From Deltaproteobacteria bacterium (GTDB taxonomy: Bacteria > Desulfobacterota_B > Binatia > UBA9968), in NCBI GenBank assembly GCA_016193385.1, contig JACPSF010000360.1, forward strand, positions 1 to 8,269: a stretch of 8,269 nt of DNA, in the 5' to 3' direction. Under the pieces are notes generated by a model, which was given only the letters and a program-made list of their open reading frames with translations, searched no databases and was not told the origin of the DNA. Below are positions 1 through 6,424 of the stretch, piece by piece (position 1 is the first letter of the stretch; the number at the start of each line of letters is the position of its first letter). The position numbers and the translations under genes are program-made.

Positions 1-582
1 CTCGATGAGCTGCCCGTTGAAAAGCTCGTTTTGCGGCCGACCACCGTGGCCAGGATCGTGAAGGGCGAAGGGGAAGAGATCACCAGGGCCGATGTGGGGA
101 AGGCGCTCGATTCCGCCCGACCGCTCAAGGGAGATGCGTTTCTGATCGCGACGGGTTGGGGCGATAGACCTTATCACGAGTTCGAAGGAGGCTCTTATGT
201 TCTCCAAAGCCCTCGTTTTTCGCTGGGAGCCGCAAAATATTTAGGCGAAAGGATGAAGGAGAACCAAAGTGATTTGCTGTTGGCCGACACGGCGCTAGTA
301 GGTTGGCCGGGCAAGTGTATCGTTCCGGAATGGTGCTCCATGCTCCCGACTCCCGCGGTCGAGTCCGGCGAGGCTCGCATGTATTTACACCTCTACAACG
401 CCGAGAAATCGAAAGAGGATTTTGCGGTGGAAATAGAGTTGGCTCGGTTCGGTATTATGACGGTACGGAAGCTGATCCGCTGCGGCCGGATCGAAAAAGA
501 GAGGATCAAGGTTATTGTGGCTCCTTTGAAGATCGTGCGGGGAGTGGCTTCAACCTGCAGAGTCGTAGCTGTGGAGGATTGA
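1..582 (+). CDS. Cyclase-family hydrolase, C-terminal part (5' end outside window)
   Basis: The reading frame is open from the first base, starting LDELPVEKLVLRPTTV, and ends at TGA 580-582, giving 193 visible residues. This opening aligns with LDEIPLERLVLRDTVV in the middle of the next gene, so about 80 N-terminal residues lie upstream. An internal TTG at 31 is therefore not the start. Family marks are the TGWG segment (ATGWGDRPY), a central LLLADTALVGWPG stretch at the place of the family's later conserved Asp segment, and a C-terminal PLKIVRGVASTCRVVAVED that matches the usual end (Pl.i.G..gsPcR.ia). Members of this family (PF04199: kynurenine formamidase, isatin hydrolase) are metal-dependent cytoplasmic hydrolases that open amide or lactam bonds. 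The N-terminal metal motif is outside the window, so activity cannot be judged. It is a tandem paralogue of the downstream gene, which starts 2 nt after its stop, so co-translation is likely. The substrate is unknown. Confidence 0.85.
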   Translation, partial: LDELPVEKLVLRPTTVARIVKGEGEEITRADVGKALDSARPLKGDAFLIATGWGDRPYHEFEGGSYVLQSPRFSLGAAKYLGERMKENQSDLLLADTALVGWPGKCIVPEWCSMLPTPAVESGEARMYLHLYNAEKSKEDFAVEIELARFGIMTVRKLIRCGRIEKERIKVIVAPLKIVRGVASTCRVVAVED

Positions 583-584
583 AC

Positions 585-1415
585 ATGAGACTTATCGATT
601 TAACGATGCCCATTTGGGAGGGAGCGGGGTATGGGGAAATTTTGCCTTTCACAAATTCCTCCGTGCGGTTTCTGGAGTACATGTTTTATGATACGCACGG
701 TATGCGGATGACGAGAATGAAGCTTGACGGGGAGACCGGTAGCCCATTCATGGTTCCCCACCAGCGTATGCCTTTTGACGCGACCCCCCTGCAACCTGAC
801 CCAAAGTTTTCCTGGACGCTGGACGAAATACCCCTTGAAAGGCTTGTTTTGAGGGACACCGTAGTCCTGGATATAAGCGTCGAAGAAGCTCACGAAATTA
901 CGCCCGCTGAGATGGAGAATGCCATCAACCGCGCTGATTACCGAGAAGGCGACGAGGTGCTGCTCCGGACCGGATGGGGAACACGGGAGAAGGCTTACGA
1001 ACTCGGGATCGACTACTACAAGAGAACTCCATGCATCCACTACGACGCCGGCGCCCTATTAGCGACGAAAATGGAAGAGATGGGCAGCTCTATTTTTATG
1101 ACGGATTGCGGACTGGTAAATCCACCCAGGGTGCAGGGTCATAATTGGTCCCGCGGCGACACCCCTTTGGTTCCTCTACCGAAGCCTTGGCCGTCCGCTG
1201 AAGCGCGCGAAAGAGTTATGGATTTGGGTGCCCATAGGCACGGGAGCCCTCTTCCAAGCAGCTACGGCGCTTTAATTCGGAAAGTCATGGCGGGGTGTAA
1301 GTGCCTGGTCGATTGCGATCAGATTTCGAAAGATCGAGTAAAGATGATTATTCTGCCTCTGCTGATTAAAAAAGGGGGCGCCTCACCCTGCCGATTTATC
1401 GCCGTCGAGGATTGA
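585..1415 (+). CDS. Cyclase-family protein with degenerate metal-binding motif
   Basis: This is a 276-residue protein of normal length for the kynurenine formamidase/isatin hydrolase family. It opens with MRLIDLTMPIWEG, the typical strand (ID.T.pi..G). It then has DEIPLERLVLRDTVVLDIS (residues 80-98), LLRTGWG (126-132) and ends in SPCRFIAVED. I chose ATG 585 because GGAGG (573-577) sits 7 nt upstream and the protein then begins at the family's normal start. The frame is open further upstream, to 303, but that stretch overlaps the preceding gene and is not family-like. The expected HxGTHxDxPxH metal site should lie near residues 45-60. The sequence there is LDGETGSPFMVPHQ, best aligned as GE-TGSPFMVPH against GEhTGTHlDaPaH, so the first two His and the Asp are missing and only H59 could remain. 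It may be inactive, use other ligands, or act as a partner of the upstream paralogue. The fold assignment is firm; enzymatic activity is doubtful. Confidence 0.9.
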   Translation: MRLIDLTMPIWEGAGYGEILPFTNSSVRFLEYMFYDTHGMRMTRMKLDGETGSPFMVPHQRMPFDATPLQPDPKFSWTLDEIPLERLVLRDTVVLDISVEEAHEITPAEMENAINRADYREGDEVLLRTGWGTREKAYELGIDYYKRTPCIHYDAGALLATKMEEMGSSIFMTDCGLVNPPRVQGHNWSRGDTPLVPLPKPWPSAEARERVMDLGAHRHGSPLPSSYGALIRKVMAGCKCLVDCDQISKDRVKMIILPLLIKKGGASPCRFIAVED

Positions 1416-1508
1416 CCAGGACCAATTTCGCCTGGGTCGCGAACTCCGATTGGATTGCGCACAGCATTGAAGATCGAAAAAGGGTCCGCTCTTGGCTCCT
1501 CTCCCGTC

Positions 1509-1544
1509 TGTCAGGTCTGACACCGGTTCCACCGGTTCATTTTA
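1509..1544 (+). terminator. Possible weak terminator between convergent genes
   Basis: Two short inverted repeats lie back to back between the convergent cyclase and TTT genes. They are TGTCAG-GT-CTGACA (1509-1522) and ACCGGT-TCC-ACCGGT (1522-1536). The second is followed on the plus strand by TCATTTTA, a broken T-tract. The stems are short and the T-run is poor, so this is at best a weak terminator for the cyclase operon. Read on the minus strand there is no T-run after the hairpins. The repeats could also be coincidental. Confidence 0.25.
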
Positions 1545-2564
1545 CTTGTAATAGATATCCTTCAGTTTCCCTATCAGCTCGGCGTCCAGCTTGAAAAAGT
1601 CGTTGATGATTTTTTCCGCTTCTTCGCCACCCAAGGGATCCACCTCGAGCGAAGCCTTTTTCATTTCGGCCAGGAACTCCCCATCCCTTATGGTATCCAT
1701 CATTGCCCTGCGGAGCATAGCCACCAGTTCTTTGGGCGTCCCCGGCGGCATCATATACATCGACGAAATCGCGCTATCATCATGAACCCCAATCTCGATT
1801 AGCTGGCGCGCCTCTTCGGTCTTCGCAAAGTTAATCGCAAGCGGGACCTTGGGAAAATCCGGGGCTGGTTTCGGCGTCACCTGCAGCACCGGGATCACCT
1901 CGCCTGCGTCTAAGGACTTCCGCCAAACCGCCCTGGGCCCGAAACAGGACCCAGCAATCTCGCCCGACTCCGTTGCCAGCCGGATGTCGGCCATTCCTTT
2001 GTAGCCGGAGACCAGTTGAATCGGCAGGCCTAGCGCCGCCCGCACGACCTTTATCACGTTGTCAGTCGACACGCCTAGGCCGATTCCCCCCATTTTGACG
2101 GGTGTCTTAGAGGCAAACCATTTGTCTATGTCCGTAACTCCGCTGGCTTTGCTGAGAACGCACACGTACTGAAACCTCACTGGCGTTCCAATGTACTCAA
2201 ATTTGCGGGCGTCGAACTCTATTCCTTTTTGCCCTAAAACCCTTCCCCTCAGGACGGGCCCACTGAAGTTACCAATCGTAAGACCGTCGGGCTTGCTTAC
2301 CTTATAGAGGTGATTGGCAGCAATCAGGCTCCCGCCGCCCGGCATGTTGTCAACCACAATGCTCGGATTTCCCGGAATGTATTTTCCCATGTGCCTCGAT
2401 AAGCCACGCGAGTACGCATCAAACGCGCCTCCAGGCGAAAGACCGACGATGATACGGATCATTTTGCCCTTATAATACAGATCTTGCGTAGCCCCCTGTC
2501 CGGTTGCGGCGATAAAAAAAAGCCCGACACTTCCCGTTATGAGCCCGCAGATAATCCTTCGCAT
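1542..2564 (-). CDS. TTT (Bug/TctC-family) periplasmic solute-binding protein
   Basis: This 340-residue protein is the periplasmic binding component of a tripartite tricarboxylate transporter. Such proteins usually bind small carboxylates or related anions and deliver them to TctA/TctB-type membrane subunits, none of which is encoded here. The start is the ATG complementary to 2562-2564, preceded by AAGGAG about 7 nt upstream. The frame extends 13 codons further, but that would displace the signal peptide. Residues 1 to about 25 form a Sec signal (MRR, then a hydrophobic stretch to AATGQGA). Family motifs follow in order: LSPGGAFDAYSR (42-53, with the conserved Asp at 49), GKYIPGNP (60-67), NMPGGGSLIAAN (73-84), KPDGLTIGN (91-99), ALGLPIQLVSGYKG in the centre, and PPGTPKE (from 273). 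It is convergent with the cyclases and divergent from a paralogous TTT gene. The ligand is unknown; the family assignment is secure. Confidence 0.95.
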   Translation of the reverse strand: MRRIICGLITGSVGLFFIAATGQGATQDLYYKGKMIRIIVGLSPGGAFDAYSRGLSRHMGKYIPGNPSIVVDNMPGGGSLIAANHLYKVSKPDGLTIGNFSGPVLRGRVLGQKGIEFDARKFEYIGTPVRFQYVCVLSKASGVTDIDKWFASKTPVKMGGIGLGVSTDNVIKVVRAALGLPIQLVSGYKGMADIRLATESGEIAGSCFGPRAVWRKSLDAGEVIPVLQVTPKPAPDFPKVPLAINFAKTEEARQLIEIGVHDDSAISSMYMMPPGTPKELVAMLRRAMMDTIRDGEFLAEMKKASLEVDPLGGEEAEKIINDFFKLDAELIGKLKDIYYK

Positions 2565-2643
2565 GGCTGTCTCCTTTTCTTGCCTTATTAGTGCCTTTGA
2601 CAAAAGTCTATGGACCGTGCGGTAATCTCTTTAGGACACAGCG

Positions 2644-2671
2644 CTTTTATCATCTAGTTGGTAAAAGTCAA
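2644..2671 (-). promoter_or_regulatory. Candidate sigma70 promoter for the minus-strand TTT gene
   Basis: On the minus strand, TTGACT (complement of 2666-2671, 5 of 6 consensus positions) is followed after 16 bp by TAAAAG (complement of 2644-2649, 4 of 6). This would start transcription near 2637 and leave a leader of roughly 70 nt before the ATG at 2564. The position and spacing are good, but no transcript data support it. Confidence 0.35.
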
Positions 2672-2760
2672 GGACAGGCTCAACGGCGATGATCTATGAC
2701 GATCCTATGGGAGAACAAAACCGGGAAGACCTGCTCGGACTTCTAGAAAATAAGAAAGTG

Positions 2761-2779
2761 GTCAAGAGCTGTTCTTGAC
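2761..2779. repeat. Perfect 7-5-7 inverted repeat, possible operator
   Basis: GTCAAGA-GCTGT-TCTTGAC is an exact inverted repeat with 7-bp arms and a 5-bp spacer, 19 bp in all. It is not followed by a T-run, so it does not look like a terminator. It lies about 28 bp upstream of the candidate -35 box of the plus-strand TTT gene and about 90 bp upstream of the candidate minus-strand promoter. That placement suits a dimeric transcription factor acting on one or both divergent genes. No regulator gene is visible in the window, so the binding protein is unknown. Confidence 0.45.
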
Positions 2780-2806
2780 GGTACATCACCCCGGAAGCAC
2801 CCCAAT

Positions 2807-2836
2807 TTGACATAAAAGTACCTTATCGGTTACTCT
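2807..2836 (+). promoter_or_regulatory. Candidate promoter for the plus-strand TTT/Rid operon
   Basis: TTGACA (2807-2812) matches the -35 consensus fully. The best -10 at 18-bp spacing is TACTCT (2831-2836), which matches only 3 of 6 positions. Transcription would begin near 2843, about 80 nt upstream of the ATG at 2923. The strong -35 with a weak -10, and the inverted repeat just upstream, would fit an activated promoter, but this is inference. Confidence 0.3.
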
Positions 2837-2922
2837 CCTGTTCGCAATAGTGATCCGGCGTTAGTCTGCCCTCTGTGGCAGCCGATTCGGGCCCTGGAAG
2901 ACGAGCTGGAAGGAGCATTGTT

Positions 2923-3736
2923 ATGATTAAGAGACTCCAATTGCTTGCCGCAACCATCGTAGGGTTCGCCCTTTTGGCTTCCGTCGCCGGAGCGGAGGAA
3001 TTTTACAAGGATAAGACAGTCCGAATAGTTGTGGGCTTTTCGGCGGGGGGAGGCTTCGACATCTACGCGCGGGCAATCGCACGTCATTTCGGCAAACACA
3101 TTCCGGGTAACCCCACCATCATTGTGGAGAACATGCCTGGTGCAGGCAGCCTTATTGCGGCCAACTATATTTATAGCAAGGCCAAGCCCGATGGGCTTGC
3201 CATCGGCAACTGGGTCGGGGCGCTGGTCTTGCAGCAGGTTGTGGGAGGGCAAAAGGGTGTTGAGTTCGATGCGCGCAGGTTTGAATGGATCGGGCTGCCC
3301 GCGGGAGACAGCTCCGTATGCGCGCTCACCAAGACACGCGGCGTCACGAGCATCGACACTTGGTTGGCAGCCAAGGAGCCGGTCAAAATAGGCGGCCTCG
3401 CTCCCGGCTCTGTAACATCCGATATTCCCAGGATCCTGAAAGCCGCCTTGAATCTCTGACGCACGCCAGTTGATTAAGGCAGGGATCACCGATCCGGCTA
3501 CTATAGTCCGCTCTTACTCTCTCCCTCCAGGTACGCCCAAGGAAAGGGTGAAGATCCTGCGTGATGCCTTCACGGCAACCATGAAGGACCCGGATTTCTT
3601 GGCCGAGACAAAGAAGTCCCAACTGGATCTCAACCCCCTGTCCGGTCCCGAGGTGGAGAGTATCGTCCAAGGTTTCTTCAAGCTGCAACCGAGCCTGGTA
3701 GCTAAACTGAAAGAGATAACCGTCCCTAAGAAGTAG
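2923..3736 (+). pseudogene. TTT (Bug/TctC) solute-binding protein gene, internal deletion plus frameshift
   Basis: The gene starts at ATG 2923, with GGAAGGAG ending 7 nt upstream. It encodes a Sec signal (cleavage near SVAGA|EE, residue 24) and family motifs FSAGGGFDIYARAIARHFG, GKHIPGNP, ENMPGAGSLIAAN and KPDGLAIGN. It matches its paralogues up to PRILKAALNL and then hits TGA at 3457-3459, after 178 residues. Homology resumes in another frame at ARQLIKAGITDP (from 3461) and runs through PPGTPKERVKIL, DPDFLAETKKSQLDLNPL and FFKLQPSLVAKLKE to TAG 3734-3736. Compared with the TTT gene at 7305, about 73 codons from PIQLV to just before ARQL are missing, which removes much of the central domain. 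The two halves total about 269 residues against 340 in the intact paralogue. A TTG at 3470 could start the distal piece, but there is no good binding site. Both halves are otherwise free of stops, so the break is recent or an assembly error. A functional binding protein is not expected. Confidence 0.88.
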
Positions 3737-3748
3737 GAGGTAGGAGAT

Positions 3749-4129
3749 ATGCAACCTAAGTTTATTCCCCACGTTCCCCCAAGGATCTATTCCAAGGCTT
3801 GTGTCTATGGCAATGTTATCTTTCTGGCCGGCGAAGATTGCAAAGATCCTAAAACGCAGAAAATACGCGGCAGCACTGTAGCCGAACAGGCGGATTACCT
3901 TTTTGAGAACATGAAGGATACTTTAGAAAGCTTGGGGAGTTCCCTTGATAACGTCGTCAGTCTCACCGCCTATGTCACCGATCCCCGGGGCAAGGAAGAC
4001 TACCGAGACGCCCGGCTCAAACATCTCCCCCACTCACCACCCAGCGCGCTCATCTGCGGAATTATGCTTGCCGACCCAGAGATGCTGATAGAGATCCAGG
4101 CCACGGCCGTCATACCAGAAAAGGTCTAG
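3749..4129 (+). CDS. Rid (YjgF/YER057c/UK114) family protein lacking the catalytic Arg
   Basis: This 126-residue protein has the normal length for the Rid family, whose members form trimers in the cytoplasm. Family marks are YSKACVYGNVIFLAGEDCKDPKT (14-36, where the usual sGqi.. becomes AGED), AEQADYLFENMKDTLESLGSSLDNVVSLTAYVTD (45-78) and the C-terminal LADPEMLIEIQATAV (107-121). RidA-type imine deaminases carry an Arg in PaRs.v, about 16 residues before the EIxA segment. Here that segment reads SPPSALI, placing Ser99 at the Arg position, so deamination of 2-aminoacrylate-type imines is not expected. The sequence fits the Rid subgroups without Arg that are often found in catabolic operons and have poorly defined roles. 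The start ATG 3749 is preceded by AGGAGG (3735-3740, overlapping the stop of the preceding gene) at 8 nt. It is therefore probably co-transcribed with the broken TTT gene. Confidence 0.92.
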   Translation: MQPKFIPHVPPRIYSKACVYGNVIFLAGEDCKDPKTQKIRGSTVAEQADYLFENMKDTLESLGSSLDNVVSLTAYVTDPRGKEDYRDARLKHLPHSPPSALICGIMLADPEMLIEIQATAVIPEKV

Positions 4130-4272
4130 AGACAAAGGGAACATTTACTTTTATCTTAGTAGACGAGTTTTGACGGGGGAAGATCCCGGTATGCCAAGAA
4201 CGGCTCGTGCCTCCTAGCTTTTACATATACATGTCCGCCAGAGTGTTGGTCTCCGGATAGGGAGGAATCCCC

Positions 4273-5313
4273 ATGCACCCCAATCTGTGCCGGTTCCCAA
4301 GGTTCGTCTCCACCCTGCTTGGCCTTGCGCTGCTTGCCTCCGTCTCTGCCGATGCGCAACAGCTTCCCCGTTCGGTAACAGTTGGAACCAACCCGGCAGG
4401 ATCGATCTTCTACGCAGTGGGCAGTGGTCTGGCCAAAGTAGTAAGCGGAGCGACGCCGATCCAGGTGCTGGTTCAGCCCTACACGGGGTCCACCGCCTTT
4501 CTCCCGCTCGTCGACAGCGGGGAGCTGGATTTCGGCGTCAACAACGCTGTCGAGCTGGCCCTCTCCTACCAGGGGCCGGCGCGGTTGAAAATCGGCGGCA
4601 GGAACCCTTCCCCACACACTCCCAACATTCGTCTTGTGATGCGAGGGGCTCCCTTGTTGGCTAGCCTACTTATCAGAAAGGACTCTGCCATCAGGACGAT
4701 CCATGACTTGCGGGGCAAGCGGGTCGCGGGAGAGTATCCCGCCCAAATCCCCACCTGGTATAACATGTTCGCTTTCCTGGCCAGCGCCGGAATGACCTGG
4801 AACGATGTGAAAGTGATTCCGGTCCCCGCAGCGAACGAAGGGGTCGACGCCCTGGTCCAGGGGCGGGTCGACGCCGCCATTCACGCCCTAAACTCCGCCA
4901 AGGTGAGAGAGGCCGACGCCGCTGTCGGCGTCCGCCACCTGTCCATCGACTGCTCGCCTAAGGGAGAGGAGCGGCTCCGAACAGCAGTCCCCGGTTTCTA
5001 TCCCCGCTGGGTCAAGGCCGGCAGCACCGCTGTGGTGGAAGATACTTGCGTGAATGCTTACGACCTCTATCTCGTGACACACAAGGGAGCCACCGAGCAA
5101 CTGGTGGCGACAATCCTCAAAGCTATCTGGGACAACATAGATAAGCTCCCGGCGCTGCACCCGACCTTCAAGGAATGGACCCGGGAGCGGGCCGCGGACG
5201 CTGACGTAACTATTCCTTATCATCCGGCCGCAATCCAGTCCTACAAGGAGCACGGGATTTGGTCAGCAAAAATGGACGAAGCGCAGCGCAAGCTTCTCAC
5301 TTTCAATCCCTGA
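4273..5313 (+). CDS. TAXI-family TRAP transporter solute-binding protein
   Basis: This 346-residue protein is the periplasmic ligand-binding subunit of a TAXI-type TRAP transporter, which works with a fused DctQM-like permease that is not encoded here. The start ATG 4273 has GGAGGA 6 nt upstream (4261-4266). A Sec signal peptide (hydrophobic FVSTLLGLALLASVS) ends near ADA|QQ, residue 28. The mature protein opens with the family signature VTVGTNPAGSIFYAVGSGLA (35-54). It continues with QPYTGSTAFLPLVDSGELDFGVNN, DLRGKRVAGEYPAQ and DALVQGRVDAAIHAL, the usual periplasmic-binding lobes. No lipobox is seen. The ligand is unknown; characterised relatives are linked to uptake of small organic acids such as glutamate or 2-oxoacids. 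It sits 143 nt after the Rid gene with no clear terminator between, so it could share that transcript or have its own promoter. The family call is secure. Confidence 0.93.
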   Translation: MHPNLCRFPRFVSTLLGLALLASVSADAQQLPRSVTVGTNPAGSIFYAVGSGLAKVVSGATPIQVLVQPYTGSTAFLPLVDSGELDFGVNNAVELALSYQGPARLKIGGRNPSPHTPNIRLVMRGAPLLASLLIRKDSAIRTIHDLRGKRVAGEYPAQIPTWYNMFAFLASAGMTWNDVKVIPVPAANEGVDALVQGRVDAAIHALNSAKVREADAAVGVRHLSIDCSPKGEERLRTAVPGFYPRWVKAGSTAVVEDTCVNAYDLYLVTHKGATEQLVATILKAIWDNIDKLPALHPTFKEWTRERAADADVTIPYHPAAIQSYKEHGIWSAKMDEAQRKLLTFNP

Positions 5314-5503
5314 GAGGCCTGTCCCTCCTCCTCGAGGGTTACATAACTCTTGACACCAGGATAGAGCTCATGCTACCAGGACACCGGAGGCACAAAAAAA
5401 GTTAGCCTGGCCCTAAGAAACACACAAGGTTTTCCCGAAACTCCTCGTTTGACAGGCAGGAAGAATCTAGAAATCGGAATCCAAAGTAAACTGGAGGACT
5501 GAA
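5314..5503 (+). promoter_or_regulatory. 190-bp leader region of the deacetylase operon
   Basis: This gap follows the TAXI gene and precedes the deacetylase pair. It begins with a short hairpin, CCCTC-CTCCTC-GAGGG (5323-5338), without a T-run, so it is only a weak terminator candidate. Two exact TTGACA hexamers occur, at 5350-5355 and 5449-5454. The first has a possible extended -10, TGcTACCAG (5371-5379); the second has no good -10 at normal spacing. The heptamer ACCAGGA is repeated at 5355-5361 and 5375-5381, exactly 20 bp apart, which is about two helical turns. A promoter here is likely from gene spacing, but its exact position is unsure. Confidence 0.3.
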
Positions 5504-6406
5504 ATGATCAGGGAAATTCTACCTAGCAGGCCGGTCACGTGGCCGAATGACAAAAGGGTTGCCCTGCTGCCAACCATCCATCTTGAAGGAGACGCTATCT
5601 GTTACAAGAACCCTGACGGGAGCCAAGATTCTCAAGACCTCACCAACAGACAATATGGGGCAAAAGTTGGTATATGGAGGTTGCTGAAAATATTGGAAAA
5701 GCATCGTATTAGAGCGACCTTCTTTGTTTGCGGGGCCTCCGCTGAAAAATACCCTGAGGCTGCCAAAGCCATCGTGCAGGGCGAACATGATATCGCCGGG
5801 CATGGGTTTCATCATGAACTCTTGTGGTCCTTAAGCAGCGAAGGTGAAGAAGAAGTGTTCTTGAGAACGCTCGGGGCTCTGGAAAAGGTAACGGGCTGTC
5901 GGCCTCGCGGCTCCCGAAGCTGCGCGGCAAGTCCTCGCACACTGCACACGGCAACGAAGATGGGATTAGCGTGGGATAGCAGTATGTGGAACGACGACTA
6001 TCCTTATTTACTGGGCCTGGGAGAAGGTAAAACATTAGTGGAAATCCCTTTCAGTATCAATAACGATGTCAACTTTATTGGAGGAGGTATAACACCTCCA
6101 TCTTATCTGTTAGGCAAATTCCGATCCCCCAAAAACGCCCTGGAGTCCTGGAAAGCTGAGCTTGATGCGTGTCTCAATGACCCCTCCGGCAAGGCCAGAA
6201 TGATGACCTTCTGTATCCACGACTACTTGAGTGGACATGCCGCCAATTCCAAGGCCTTCGATGAGTTCCTCGGGTATGCCAAGCAGGACGACAGGGTCTG
6301 GTTTGCTACCTACAGTGAGATGGCTGCGTGGTGGAGAAATCTTTGTGCGGATTCAAATCGCTTCTCAGATGAATTTTGCCTTCAAACTGACGTTTTTCCC
6401 GATTGA
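5504..6406 (+). CDS. NodB-fold (CE4) polysaccharide deacetylase-like hydrolase, metal ligands kept
   Basis: This 300-residue cytoplasmic protein (no signal peptide) belongs to the PuuE/HpPgdA-like branch of the carbohydrate esterase 4 fold. Members hydrolyse amides such as N-acetyl groups or allantoin. Motifs in order are TIHLEGD (24-30, in place of TFDD, with Asp30 or Glu28 as candidate base/ligand), ATFFVCGASAEKYPE (71-85), the motif-2 histidines in GHGFHHE (H100 and H104), RPRGSR (133-138, followed by SCAAS instead of the usual sP), WDSSMWNDDYPY (157-168) and CIHDYLSGH (motif 5, H239). The two motif-2 His suggest a metal site. The lack of a signal peptide argues against cell-wall polysaccharide and for a small cytoplasmic substrate. 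The start ATG 5504 has GGAGG 6 nt upstream (5493-5497). It is first of a likely operon with the next gene, which starts 18 nt after its stop. The exact substrate is unknown. Confidence 0.9.
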   Translation: MIREILPSRPVTWPNDKRVALLPTIHLEGDAICYKNPDGSQDSQDLTNRQYGAKVGIWRLLKILEKHRIRATFFVCGASAEKYPEAAKAIVQGEHDIAGHGFHHELLWSLSSEGEEEVFLRTLGALEKVTGCRPRGSRSCAASPRTLHTATKMGLAWDSSMWNDDYPYLLGLGEGKTLVEIPFSINNDVNFIGGGITPPSYLLGKFRSPKNALESWKAELDACLNDPSGKARMMTFCIHDYLSGHAANSKAFDEFLGYAKQDDRVWFATYSEMAAWWRNLCADSNRFSDEFCLQTDVFPD

Positions 6407-6424
6407 CTTCCTGGAGGTAGTGTC

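Larger units (their letters stand above)
2565..2922. other. 358-bp divergent intergenic region
   Basis: This region separates two divergent TTT binding-protein genes. It holds a candidate minus-strand promoter (2644-2671), a candidate plus-strand promoter (2807-2836) and a perfect inverted repeat (2761-2779). Other visible items are three AAAAGT hexamers (2603, 2664 and 2814, the first two within a longer AAAAGTC...GGAC pattern) and an extra plus-strand TTGACA at 2597-2602 with GGTAAT 18 bp downstream. A 29-codon plus-strand reading frame (ATG 2689 to TGA 2776-2778) has only a distant AAGGA and no family I recognise. I see no convincing gene. The size and content suit a regulatory region that controls both flanking genes. 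Confidence 0.6.

Noticed and set aside
303..584. In-frame upstream extension of the second cyclase gene, overlapping the first cyclase
   Set aside because: The extra 94 residues are not cyclase-like and overlap a well-supported gene in another frame. ATG 585 has a good GGAGG and matches the family's normal N-terminus.
1412..1594. Short plus-strand reading frame after the cyclases
   Set aside because: There is no ribosome binding site or recognisable protein character, and it runs into the 3' end of the opposite-strand TTT gene.
2689..2778. 29-codon reading frame in the divergent intergenic region
   Set aside because: Its only AAGGA is about 15 nt upstream of the ATG, it overlaps the inverted repeat at its end, and I recognise no family. 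It may be chance or a gene remnant.
2830..3489. Long minus-strand reading frame opposite the second TTT gene
   Set aside because: It is the antisense shadow of a clearly homologous coding sequence, with no signal-like or domain-like features of its own.
4223..4260. ACAT-ATAC-ATGT palindrome and a 9-codon frame (MSARVLVSG) just before the TAXI gene, as a possible leader peptide
   Set aside because: The arms are only 4 bp, the frame has no ribosome binding site, and no attenuator-like structure follows.
4156..4617. Minus-strand reading frame across the TAXI gene start
   Set aside because: It overlaps the signal peptide and first domain of a secure TAXI gene and looks like low-complexity antisense translation.
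5384..5415. A7 run near GTTAGCCTGG, as a possible minus-strand terminator
   Set aside because: The potential stem (TTAG/CTAA) is only 4 bp, and no minus-strand gene ends nearby.
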